Shown piece by piece: positions 1 through 10,181 of a stretch of 64,000 nucleotides of DNA (position 1 is the first letter of the stretch; each line of letters opens with the position of its first letter). Origin of the DNA: Tribonema minus (lineage: Eukaryota > Sar > Xanthophyceae > Tribonematales > Tribonemataceae); assembly GCA_017506865.1 (NCBI GenBank), contig JAFCMP010000101.1, forward strand, positions 558,001 to 622,000, given 5' to 3'. A program made the translations under genes and the position numbers. A model generated the notes under the pieces. The model saw only the letters and a program-made list of their open reading frames with translations, was not told the origin of the DNA and ran no database searches.

Positions 1-726
1 GCTTGAAGTCGCCGTCAGGGTAGTCATCCATTTGTCCTGCTGCATGCTTCTGTGAAGTGTCATACACTGGCAACGCAAAGTGCCAGTGGCGACGCGCATG
101 ACGACCGGCAAGGCCTTCCTGAACCCAATCATTAATCCCATATTCCTTGGTGTGCGGCAGGTGACTTGATAATCAATACACAATGTCATAAGGGAGACAG
201 CACATGCGGTTCACCGTACGTGTGGTGCCAGATCATTAAGCATCTTGAGGATAGCACACCACCAGTCATTCACGGAGGTTAGTACTCGCTTTAATAAATG
301 CACCTAGTAGTACTACAAAAAAGTAACCGAAACATTATCAGCCTTTTAGGTAATTGTGTAGAATGTTTCAAAAGAATATCTCAAAGGACATAGAGGGCTT
401 CATTTTGTGCTTCCACCAGCAGGCACCTGCAGATCTGTTGAGGGGGGTGAAACTCGAAAGGCCATGTCTCTCAGCTTTTTTTTCCACAAACAATGATCAG
501 TACATGGAGACAGTGGCATGGCGTACTCTCAGAAAGTGTTTTTCCCGGGTACTTGAAAGGCAACGACTCCCTGGACTTCACATAGCATGGAAGCGCCTAA
601 TCACAGGCTCACTTCCACTTCAAGGCTGCAAAGCGGCTGTCACTCTCGACATTTCATTTTTTATTCCACAGCAATTTTCCCCCACCAGCGTCAACATCTA
701 GTACATTAAAATTTAGTGTTACGCAC
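1..726. other. left edge, no gene recognised
   Basis: I see no convincing exon here. The part from about 395 onward belongs to the first unit of a two-copy tandem duplication. If gene 3 continues beyond the exon ending at 727, its next exon is either in this stretch and unrecognised or left of the window. Confidence 0.4.
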
Positions 727-879
727 CTCTTCATTGAGCTCAGATGCCACTGGATTTGAATGCAGCTGCACCGGTGTCTTCGCTGGCTGCAGCTTCGTCT
801 CCTTTGCCAGCTGCTCTTGCATGCATGCCTCCTGCGCCAAGGCGTCGTGAAGCGCCCATGGAGTTGCGAACTTCCCTGG
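727..879 (-). CDS. gene 3, duplicated exon (copy a)
   Basis: This is a 51-codon, phase 0-0 exon bounded by acceptor TGTGCAG and donor GAG|GTGCGT. It encodes FATPWALHDALAQEACMQEQ followed by a Lys/Pro-rich tail ending ELNEE. The AQEACMQEQLAKE stretch resembles the AEEAAFMRNFAAS helix of the x2 exons in genes 1 and 2, so it may be a further diverged AP2-like piece; that link is inference. It differs from copy b only by substitutions and in-frame indels, which suggests the frame has been kept. Confidence 0.6.
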
Positions 880-1474
880 CTGCACAGTTCAGCCGCATAA
901 AGCAAAGAAGTAGACGGCGTCATACACATATGCCTGTTGCGCAACGGAGGTATCCGAGATGGCACACCACCACTTATGCACGGAGGTCGGAAGTCGCTTG
1001 AATGACGCACCTATGTACAAGGCTTCATTGCATGCTTGCACCAGCAGGCACCTGCAGATCTATAGAACGGAGGTTCAATCATATGATCACATAATAGTTA
1101 TCCATCTCTGAGCTCTCTTTTTGACAAAGACTGACACAAACAGACAGTGGTGTGGCGTACTCTCATGAAGTAAGTTTCGCGAATGCTTCAAGCACAGTGA
1201 GGCCTTGGACTTCACGTACTACAGAACTACTAGCCTACTAGCATTGATTCTGAAGCAGCCTAATCACATACTTGCTTCTGCTGTGAGGCTGCAATGCTAA
1301 CACTCTCGACTGGGAGCAATTCATGTTCCATTCGCTGTTTGCTCACTTCTAGGCTGGTGGCAAAGTTTATTGAGCACTGCAGGTGCCCTTTCATTCCGTG
1401 GCAACGGTCTTGAGAAGCGTCAACATCTAGTACAGTAGTATGTTCATCTTGCCAATGGTCTTAATAATACGCAC

Positions 1475-1636
1475 CTGTTCATTGAGTTCAGAGGCCACTG
1501 CTGGCTTCGAATGCAGCTGCACCGGTGTCTTCGCCAGTGGCAGTTTCGTCTCCTTTGCCAGCTGATTGCACATGTGCATGCATGCCTTCTGCGCCAAAGC
1601 GTCGTGAAGCGCCCATGGAGTTGCGAACATCCTTGG
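1475..1636 (-). CDS. gene 3, duplicated exon (copy b)
   Basis: This is a 54-codon, phase 0-0 exon with acceptor TGTGCAG and donor CAG|GTGCGT. It is the tandem duplicate of the exon at 727-879 and shares FATPWALHDALAQ, LAKETKL, AKTPVQLHS and ASELNE. The three-codon length difference preserves the frame. It would splice in phase to the acidic exon upstream (2288-2497) and to copy a downstream. Confidence 0.6.
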
Positions 1637-2287
1637 CTGCACAGTTCAGATGCATGGAGCAAAGGGACAAAGAGCATCATACACATACGCCTTTGAGGTA
1701 TTGCCTTTGAGGTGTAAACAACCCAAATCCTGCTGACATGGGTTGTTGATGATCACATATCCAGCAGCTGGAAGCAGTTGAAGGTATAGACCATTGAAAC
1801 TGGAGGTGACGTTGGAACTGCAACTTCAAAACGACTTCAGCCCATTGGCAAGTAGCACGGCTGCTTTTGGCAGCTGAACATGCTGCTTCTGAGCCAGTCA
1901 GGCGGTTCTGAAAGCAAGCACCTGAGCATAAGTTTGCATGTTCCACTGGCTGTCAGTGGCACATGAATCACTCACGAGTGTTGCAAGGGTCGTCATGCCC
2001 GCTTCCAGCAGTTTCATAATTCCGCATGATTAAATCATGCGGAACTGTAATTTAGTAGAACACCTCAGAAAGCGTGGACATCATTGTAAGCACTGCAGCA
2101 TCGCTCAGCAGCTGAGCACCACTGAGCGCGCATCAGGCACCATGTGCACGCCCACGTCAACACCGGCAGTACTTCAGGATTTGAGGTCAGCGCAGAGCGG
2201 CATTTTTTTTTGCAGCAAACGAGTTAAGTCTTCCGACTCTTGATCAAATGGCATCGACATGATATATAATGAAACCCTACCAATTAC

Positions 2288-2497
2288 CTCAGATCTGCTG
2301 ATTCCGCTGTCTGGGTCATCAGCGCCCTCGCTGCTAGCTCCGGCGCCATGTGTGTAGCTGCCTTCGAGGTCACTTGCGTAAGCGTCTCCAGGCTCTGCAA
2401 CGGAGCCCGCGTCCATGCCATCAGCTGCAGCATGATCGTCATCAGAAAGGTCCTCCTCAATGTCCGAGCGGATTGACTGATCGGAGTAGTCCTGGTC
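2288..2497 (-). CDS. gene 3, acidic exon
   Basis: This is a 70-codon exon in phase 0-0, acceptor TTACCAG, donor GAG|GTAATT. It encodes an acidic Ser/Asp/Glu-rich stretch beginning DQDYSDQSIRSDIEEDLSDD. The start aligns with the acidic exon of gene 2 at 23414-23575 (VPSDQEIYSDFEDD), which is the main reason to treat this as the N-terminal part of a third paralogue. No catalytic domain is visible. Acidic regions of this kind can act in transcriptional activation, but that is inference. The upstream first exon was not found. Confidence 0.6.
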
Positions 2498-4409
2498 CTG
2501 GTAATGCCACAGGTGGGGCAGGGAGCAGCACCTGGAGTAGGTAAGCTTAACTTCACCATGACAATGACACAACAGAAGTAGTACTCATCTATCACCAGTG
2601 AGAATTAGAGTCTAGACAAAGCAAGTCATCAAGCATTTACTTTGAAGGACGTCGTCTAAGATTGCGTCACATGCAGATGTGCAATGACACAACATGTTGC
2701 ACTGCGGTTGCAGCAGCAAGTCTTTGGAACTCCCCACATCAGATTCTGTCACTTCCAATCAAGCCTCTGCGAATCCCCCTTGTTGTGTCCATCATCTTGT
2801 GCCTGGCCTCTGGCAGATGGCATTAGCTTTAGCGATGTGCAACTCTTTCGTCAACTGCTGCTTAGGGAATTGGTAGGCTAAGCTTAAAAACAATTGGCAC
2901 AGATTATGTAAGCTCGCTAAAGTGACTTCACGCACACAAGCCAGACCTGCCAGTAGCATTTGTGCTTTGTGAAACAATAGAGCATGGTTCACTGCCGTTC
3001 GGTTGCTCTTTCAATGTGAATAAGTGTGACATCCGGGTCATACATGTTTTGTGTTTTGTATGCTTCGAAAGTGCTTCAGTTTGCATCCATTGAAGGGACG
3101 GAAACCCTACAGTACATACTTGCATACGGCACATCTGCTCATGCGGCCTATGTCACAGAGTCGCAGGCAAACAAGGTTTGAACATTACAGAAGAGTTCCA
3201 AGGGTCACCTCTGCATTTGCCCCCTACACCAGTTCTTCCTCAGAAAGCCCCCAATAACCTGCTACGAGCGTGAAATGTGGCCCTGGCGGTACGCCAAGAC
3301 ACAATGCGACAAGCCTATGTGTAGCAACGTGGACAGCACAGCCCTACTTCTAGCTACAGCGACGCAACTAGGAGCCGCTGCGCCGGGCCAAAGTCGCACT
3401 GCTCGCGTGCCGCGTACTGAACTGCTTCGCTGTTGCATCAACCAGAGCGTGCGCCTCGCTACCCGGCACACCAAATTAGGTAAATGCCGCCGACGCGGGT
3501 GTGGAGCAAATCAAGTCAGCGTCCCTCACAAAGTGGATCCGCTTGTTGTACTGGTGCGTCGTGCTAAAGGCCGCCGGCTCCTCCGCAGCCCGGTTCACGT
3601 GGGTGCCACAACTTAACATTACTCTCAGTTTCGAGTATGAGCTGCATCACTAGTTCGGCAAAGCTGCTTAATGGTCCATTGCTTGCCGTCCGACATATTA
3701 TCCTGAACTTCTGCTGCTCTGGCATTAATGCTTTCCGCAATCTCCCCTATTTATGTTGCGGCAAGCAATGATTGTCACGGTGCCTGCGGTCTGTCTGTAC
3801 CAACGCATAGGAGGAACCAATTGTTGATCACCAATTGTACCCACCGAGAATGATACGCTCCCTGCTTTGCAAACGGCAGCACCGCCTTCCTCCATGTGTT
3901 TGCAGTGGGATACCTCCTCAGCACCGCCTCTCTCCATGTGTTCGCAGTGGATGACCTCCTGGAGAGGCCGCCTTGCAAACCAACAAATGAGATCCTATGA
4001 TCAACGAGAGGAACACGAGCATAGAGAAGTGGGCGTCAAAATGAAAGTATCGATACTGGGTATAAGGCAGCGAGGCAGCCTGGAGGCAGCGGCAGCGGCA
4101 GCAGCAGCCGCAGCAGCAGCAGCAGCATGCAGCACACAACCTGATTTCCTCTCATGCCACTGCACATGCACGGGGACGACGACGACCTCTGTTGTCGCAC
4201 TCACCTGTCCAGCACTCAACAGTGCAGCATTGAAGAATAACCATGCTGCCGCCCTGAAAGAGGTTCGCAAAGCACACAGCGGCAGCCAAGCCCCGGAAAA
4301 TCTTTTCTCGCTTTCTTCAACTTCAACATGAAACTTGAACTTGCGCCAGGAAAACCTCGAGAAAATGGCTGCGTTGAACTGCAACGACCAGGAATGCGCA
4401 CTCACGCCG
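2498..4409. other. no gene recognised; low-complexity tracts
   Basis: The stretch holds a GC-rich 113-codon plus-strand ORF (3275-3616) with no recognisable domain, a 37-bp tandem duplication (3886-3960) and a (GCN)n tract at about 4084-4128 that reads as poly-Ala on both strands. The 5' exons of gene 3 should lie somewhere between here and 8.4 kb but I cannot pick them out. Confidence 0.4.
3886..3960. repeat. tandem duplication, about 37 bp x2
   Basis: AGCACCGCCTTCCTCCATGT and AGCACCGCCTCTCTCCATGT begin two adjacent near-identical units, each containing a GCAGTGG core and ending in ACCTCCT. Confidence 0.85.
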
Positions 4410-5658
4410 AAGCGCGCCGCGTTAGCCCGGCTTAGTCCAGGCCCCCCCGGCCACCGTGCTGCCGCGGCGTCAAGCGGCGCTCTCGCGGGTGCTAGACGCC
4501 GCCACGCATCTGGAGGTCACGAGCTCACTGAAAGCAGTCGCGGCGTGGCGCAGCAGCGCCTTTGAGGGGGGCATGGGTTTCTTGGCGCAATTGCCAATCA
4601 CTGACTCAGCGGAAAACTGTCGCCAGATTCAGCGAGACGCTGCGGCGCCACCTGGGGCAGCGCCCTGCCCTAACCCTAATACTACTCAGTGACTGCCGCG
4701 CGGTGCCCCAAGTGCCATAGGCCAATGAAGTCAGGCGTGCGCCTGCGCCGCCGCACACATGGGCATCAAGTTGACATCACGCGGCACAACTCGCTCATGG
4801 ACGCGCTCTCTAAGTTAGACCATCAGCTGCTCAAGCGGGTGGCCCACTTAAGTTTGCGGTCTCGACCGGGACACCCTTGCCCCCTTCCGCCGCTACGCAG
4901 CGCGGCACGGGTTCAACAAGCTTATGAACATTGTTTTGAGCAGCAACCAGGTCTACCTCCCGGTCCCAAAAATGCAGCCGAGCGCGGAAGCGGTAGCGGC
5001 AGGGCGGTGCTCTAGACTGCGCGGCTTTGAACTAGTAGCCTGTTGCACAGACATCACCATACGTGACGGTTATATATCGCCCTTTCCCCCGGGGCCTCCA
5101 TCAGGCTCAGGGGGGCGCGCACGATGTGCAGCGCATACTTAATATGGCTTCACAGGACATGGTGGACACATATGTATATATATATATACAAAGTCTCAGC
5201 GGCCTTGGATTCCACTGGCACTACCACATGACTGAGTGTGACACATATGATACCCTCAGGCTATTTTCCGCAGCCTTTGACCACTTGGGCGTATGTCATG
5301 CGACACCCAGGCGCTGCTACGCGCACTGACCGAGCAGAGCTCATAGGGCAGCAATATTTTGGCGCAGCGCATTGCCTTCTGGCACCGCCAGACCTTCCTC
5401 GCGCTGCAGTGCGCATGCGCGCTCACTCAGCGGCACATGCGTCATGATTGACAACTGGAACGCAGTCATAGCCCCTGATGGCGACGTCAGCGCCTATCGC
5501 CGAATCGCACTGTTGCAGGTGCTCTGGGCCTTGACAGCCAGCGCCGCTGTCTCCCGTGTACTACTAGTAGTTATAGTAATCGCATAGCCCGTTTTATCGT
5601 GACACTGTGCAGTGCTGAGCCTTGCCGCAGCGGTCCAGGACATAATACTTCTACAACA
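4410..5658 (+). mobile_element. decayed 5'-truncated copy of LINE-B
   Basis: On the plus strand this matches the C-terminal third and 3' end of the LINE-B ORF2 at 45298-49470. Recognisable pieces are AVLPRRQAALSRVLDAA (4458-4505 region), GFLAQLP (about 4577), the CPKCH...H zinc-binding stretch (about 4702), the ITRHN motif (about 4780), the FNK...PVPKMQPSA segment (about 4910-4985), the DITIRD motif (about 5050) and the DNWNAVIAPDGDVSAYRRIA end (about 5452-5512). The 3' tail GGTCCAGGACATAATA near 5633 also matches the other copies. Many stops and indels break the frame, and a CCCTAACCCTAAT tract sits at 4668-4680. Confidence 0.88.
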
Positions 5659-5689
5659 TGTTCACTTCAGCTCAGCTCTAAGTTCGCTT

Positions 5690-6235
5690 TGCTCAGGCCA
5701 GTATTTCGGCCACAGTGTAACCGGCGTGGTCACTTCACTCGTGGTCTACAGTCCAGCCCCTCAAACTTGAAGTCAAAATCCTACCTTAGAAAGTGATCTG
5801 CGGCGGCTCCGGATCTCGTGATTCAGGAACAGCAACAGGGGCGGCTGTCAACTGCCGGCCTGTACGCCTGGCCAGTGCGGTGACGATCGCCGCCATCAAG
5901 CAGCTAGCGCACGGGTCATGGTGCAGCTGCGCAGCCAGGGGGCGCATGGGGCCATCAGCACGATCACATTTGTGGACACAAACCTTCCAGCGGCGCAATG
6001 CATTTGGGGCACAAACTAGTCAGCGAAGCAATGCCTTGTCCAGGAGCCGGTTGAGGCACGTGCCGCAGTGCCTCCGCGCATTCTGAGGCAGCATCATGTC
6101 TCACTCATCCGCAGCGAGGATGCCAGCGGTTTCATCGTGCGAGTGTCAGGCAAACACAGTCATCGATCCTCCGGAGTGTCTGTACTTCAGCCGTGCCTAT
6201 CGCATCAAAGGCATAGTGCCACGTGCGGCGATGCC
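5690..6235 (+). mobile_element. decayed fragment of LINE-A
   Basis: Plus-strand translation gives RRGHFTRGLQ (about 5720), matching RRGHFTHGLQ of the LINE-A ORF, then ILRQHHVSLIRSEDAS (about 6080-6125), matching ILRQHHVSIVRNEDAS in the C-terminal RLE-like region. Stops and internal deletions show it is dead. It lies just downstream of, and in the same orientation as, the decayed LINE-B copy. Confidence 0.8.
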
Positions 6236-7297
6236 AAGCCCCTTTCCTCCCACAAAGTAATGCCTTGAATCTCACTTCTACCTGAACCTTGACTAATGTG
6301 GATCCACTGTGCAGGCCTATGCCGCCCTCTTTGTAGTGACAACATTCCCCCAATACGACGCGATCACTGAAGAACACACTGCTGCCATGGCCACAGCAAC
6401 ATTCAATAAATATTATCAAGTTGGCCAGATTCGATCAGAGATCGCCGATCAGAGATCGCCAGGAAAGGCTGTGGATTCCACGTGGTACCCTGCTGATTGC
6501 TGAGTGAGTGCTGCGTTGGCACTGCATACGCAAGTTGCAAGCGGCCCCTGGGGGGAGCAGCCTGATCTTGAGACATGCACTCAATCAACAATGGTCATAC
6601 TTCTGAATCTCTGCAGACATGACTATACTATAATGACGGCTGCACCGGGGTGTGCTTGTGTCACAATGTTTGATCTTGCTTTGGTGGGCGAAAGCTTGTG
6701 CCGCAGTGTTTCATGGCAAGCTTTTTACCAGAGTACGTATTTCTTGTCACACAAAGCGTCTCAATGCTCAATGCGACGCCGCACATACGTAACCAACAGG
6801 TTGATAAGCAGCCGAGGGAGCTGAGAACGATGTCACCACTGCGGTTTTTGCATTTTGCCAATGCCTTCGTTGTGTTACTGTTATCACCACCCTGATCCGG
6901 CCGTAAGTGCTGGCAGCTTCTCAGGCCGGGCGCAAGGTCTGCAAGTGACAAGAGAAGCAACTGCTTGTTGCAAAGAAGGTCACAATGTAGGAGCTCTAGA
7001 GCTTGATGTACGTGCAATCTGTCGCCTGGACATGCAGAGATCTAGGTGCTGCTTGGGCCTGACTGCATTTCTATCCTTTTTACTCATTGCTCACATCCAA
7101 AATCAGAATCATTGCATGTATGGCAGTTTCAACTTGTGTGATCATGGATCCTTCACTACCGTGTGACACAAAGTACCTGAGGGGCAAGGACCTGCAGGCC
7201 GTCCACGTCGTCATGCCAACGCGTCACATGCAACAATTCAAGCATGCAAATGTAACCTGTTCGGACACGCACATCATCTGATGTACTGCTGCTACTA
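6236..7297. other. no gene recognised
   Basis: I find no exon with plausible splice sites and no repeat of note between the decayed LINE-A fragment and the short repeat R1. Confidence 0.4.
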
Positions 7298-7308
7298 GTA
7301 CATGGTTT

Positions 7309-7400
7309 CAAAAGTCGCACGACATGCAGATTCCGTACAGCAGCATTAAGTTAGACCATCATCTGGGCTTCTTCGCGCCCTGAGCGAGAATTAATAAAAA
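7309..7400 (+). mobile_element. R1, short 3' fragment of a LINE-like element
   Basis: This 92-bp sequence recurs on the opposite strand at about 37421-37510 with about 95% identity over the core from CGACATGCAGATTCCGTACA to GAATTAATAAAAA. It reads as the end of an ORF (DMQIPYSSIKLDHHLGFFAP then TGA) plus a short A-rich tail. It is flanked by GTACATGGTTT (7298-7308) and GTACATGTTT (7401-7410), an imperfect target-site duplication, which supports insertion by retrotransposition. Confidence 0.65.
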
Positions 7401-7410
7401 GTACATGTTT

Positions 7411-8486
7411 GTACACTGTGCGAATACTTCTACTTCGAAATTCAGAGAAATCACGAAGAGGCACACATGCACTTGTTTCAGAAGTGTGTATACACAAGAC
7501 ATACTGCACTATAGACAATAATGGCATTGATATCCGCAGAGTTTGTATGCGTCGTGATGCACCGTGAGTCCAGCCAACACAGCATGCATAATGATTAAAT
7601 GACAACTGCAGACGCCAGGCACACACAAAGCATTTGTACAGCACGATGGCCAAGTTGACAAAAGCAGATGCTCGCGCGCGTAGTGGATAAAGACGCAGTG
7701 CATGTATATCTTGACGTACGTACTTGACTGAACATGTAGATTTTTTTCCCCACGTGTCATGTGCATCTATATGTATAATACACATTTAGCTCACTAACTC
7801 AGCTGACCACTGCTGCAGAGCCACAGGCTTGTCAAGTGTGACGCAGAGTGGGAGCCTAGGCTGCTTGCTGCTTGAAGCCGCAACTCTGCATATGGGCAAC
7901 AGTTTGCAAGCCTTGCGTCTGCTGTTGCTACAGTTAGCGTCGTGCAATACGCAAGGTGACTGGCAAAGCCAGGAAAAGCCGCATTGACAAGAACGACCTC
8001 CATCAAGAGAAAACGCCATCAAGTCCTGCCCTATCTGAAACGCGTGGCGTCGCGTGCTGGTGTCAGACCAAGTGCTGGTGTCAGCCTGGGTGCTTGGTAG
8101 TGACCCATTGGCAAGGTCGCTGTACTGTAATGCACATCAACCTCATGGAATAGAGAGCCAGCGGCCTGCTCAAGGCCTGCATGTACTACATATAGTATAA
8201 GTATACACTCCCAGACCGCAGCTCCCTCATTTGCGCGCCACATAGTATGCTACTTGAAGGGGAATGCACGGATATCCAAATGCACAATGTCATGTGCACT
8301 CATGCATGTAGACCGCCACTCTGGGGCCTACAAAAGCTGCTGAGTTGTACAAGAGGCTGCTGTCATAGGCAGGGTGCTGCGATGTAGCCATGGGGTTTAG
8401 GCGGCGTCTGATCAGGGCGGCGTGGCATGCATAATCTTGCTGATGACTGCCTGAGCAAGCGCTGTTCAGGCCAATCTGGCGACACT
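7411..8486. other. no gene recognised; 3' flank of gene 2
   Basis: Contains the 3' flank of gene 2 (minus strand). No second coding region is supported, although several 70-140 codon open frames occur by chance. Confidence 0.4.
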
Positions 8487-8972
8487 TCAGAGCCCTTCCA
8501 GCTGCTGCTCAACAAGAGTAATGATGCGCTCGGCGAATGCTGCAGGGGCATCAGAAATGCACTGTGCAGGGCTTAACAACTGCAGTGCGCTCTCGCCTCG
8601 GACCTGCATCTCAAGAGCGCGCTGCTGCAGCGCCGCCAACTGGGCCTTGAGCTGCTCGTGATGCACCGGCTGTTGTTGGTTGCGCTGCGGCTGCTGTGAA
8701 GCGCCCGGCATTGCTTGCTGTGTCAGCTGCCGCTCCGCAAGTGTCATCACGTGCATCATGAGTTGGTCTGCTGAGTCATGACCTGACGCAGCTGATGCAG
8801 CAGTGCTCAACAGCTGCAGCGCATTTTTGCCGCGCACCTGGAACTGAAGCGCGCGCCGCTGTAAACCCGCTAGCTGCACATCTGCAGAGGTTGCTGACAC
8901 CAGCTGCTGCTGCTCTTCTTGTGGCTGAGTGTTGTGGCTGAGCTGCATGTGCTGCGTTGTCGTCGCGTCAGG

Positions 8973-9009
<37 letters not shown>

Positions 9010-10181
9010 GACTGATGCTGGTGCGGCTCAACTCCTGCATCCTTCCCAAGCTTCGCGAACTGTGCTAATGTGAGCTTTTGTACCGCCGTCCGTCGGTCCG
9101 GTACCTGCTGCCTTAGGCTATCTCCAGTGTCACAGTGCAGAGCCTCCTCCTGCACGGGCTCTGGTACTGCAGCTGCCTGAACCTAGGATTCAATTTGTCC
9201 TACCGGCTTCTTTGGCATCTGCAAGGACGGTGTGACAGCTTGTGGCTCTGTGCCACTGGGCAGTAGCGGCGATACTGAGGTGTGTTGCTGCACAGCAAGT
9301 GCGTCACGGTGCTGTTCTTCTGATGTGTGCTGTGGTTGTGCCAGGAGAGGGGCTGGTGACATTGGCGTTGTGGCTGCAACTACTAGTACTGATGGCTGAC
9401 TCGGCTGGCGAACAGGGGCAGCTTTCAGGCTGGTCACGTGCTTTGAAGCAGATTTCTCCTTGACTGCAGGTTGGTGCCTCTGCCGTTTGCTGGACAGCAT
9501 TGTACTGTTGGCTGTGTTGGAGGAGAGGGGCGGTTCGTTGTTGTCATCATCGGATGGCTCAGAGTCCAGCACATTGATGACTTCATGCATCGACCCCGTA
9601 GCACCAGGTCCTGCAGCTGCTATGCCACCACTGACGTGGCCGCCATTGCCGCTGGTGCCCTGAAAGTCGCTGGTGGCGTTGGTGCTGGGGGTACGCATGC
9701 TGGCCGTTGTAGTGCCGCTGCTGGAAGAGCGCTTGGCCCCTCTCGTGCGTGAATCTGCTGCGAGCCTATCGCTGGTGCTGCGACCGCTGGCACTGGCAAC
9801 GCTGGCGGGTTTGCAGCAGCTGCTGCTGCTGCTGTTGTGCTTACCGGCAACTGTGCAGTTGCCACTCGGAGTCCTGGTTTGCTTGCCACGGTGAACATCA
9901 TGGTGAAGGCTCCCGCCGCTTTTAGTGCTGCCTGCACCGCTGTTGTAGTCCTGGCGGTGGTGCTCTGAAGCTGCATCATCCAGGTGCTGCTGATGCCTTG
10001 AAGTTCCAGCATCACCGCTGTGGCCCTCGCTGGCAGGGGTAGCTGTGACTGCATGGACAGTCTTTGCTTTTGACACCAGCTGGTGGTAGTGCCTTGCCAT
10101 GTGCTGCTGCATGGTTGCGCTCAATGCTTCCTGCTGTCGGCGGGAGAAGTGCTGCTGCCAGCCCACCTGTGCCCGCTTTGA
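8487..10181 (-). CDS. gene 2 last exon: x3 motif plus Gln-rich C-terminal repeats
   Basis: Acceptor ATGCAG at 10182, then SKRAQVGWQQHFSRRQQEAL, the degenerate counterpart of the x3 start. A Ser/Thr-rich stretch with VINVLDSEPSDDD and a KRQRHQP basic patch follows. The frame is open for 332 codons, meets TAG at 9183-9185, and then continues open in the same frame to TGA at 8487. The second half has a (CAG)n poly-Gln run (about 8980-9007) and two copies of a motif of the form LQxRALxxQVRGxxALQLLS...LxExQL. It ends EQQLEGL, like the gene 1 last exon (EEQLRGL), which argues that the post-TAG part is ancestral coding sequence. Confidence 0.7.

Larger units (their letters stand above)
395..1697. 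repeat. two-copy tandem duplication carrying one exon per unit
   Basis: Unit 1 (about 395-945) and unit 2 (about 1020-1697) align along their length: the CAGCAGGCACCTGCAGATCT block is at 418 and 1043, the GTGGYRTGGCGTACTCTCA block recurs, and both units contain a related minus-strand exon with its own acceptor and donor. Unit 2 is longer, with about 120 extra bases in the intronic part. Confidence 0.85.

Noticed and set aside
3275..3616. 113-codon plus-strand ORF as a gene
   Set aside because: GC-rich, Arg-rich, overlaps an equally open antisense frame, and has no domain or splice support.
8980..9010. (CAG)n tract as a separate microsatellite feature
   Set aside because: It is the poly-Gln part of the gene 2 last exon and keeps its frame.
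9183..9185. Reassigned TAG codon (as in some ulvophyte algae)
   Set aside because: Both long LINE ORFs terminate at TAG at their conserved ends, so TAG most likely acts as a stop here.
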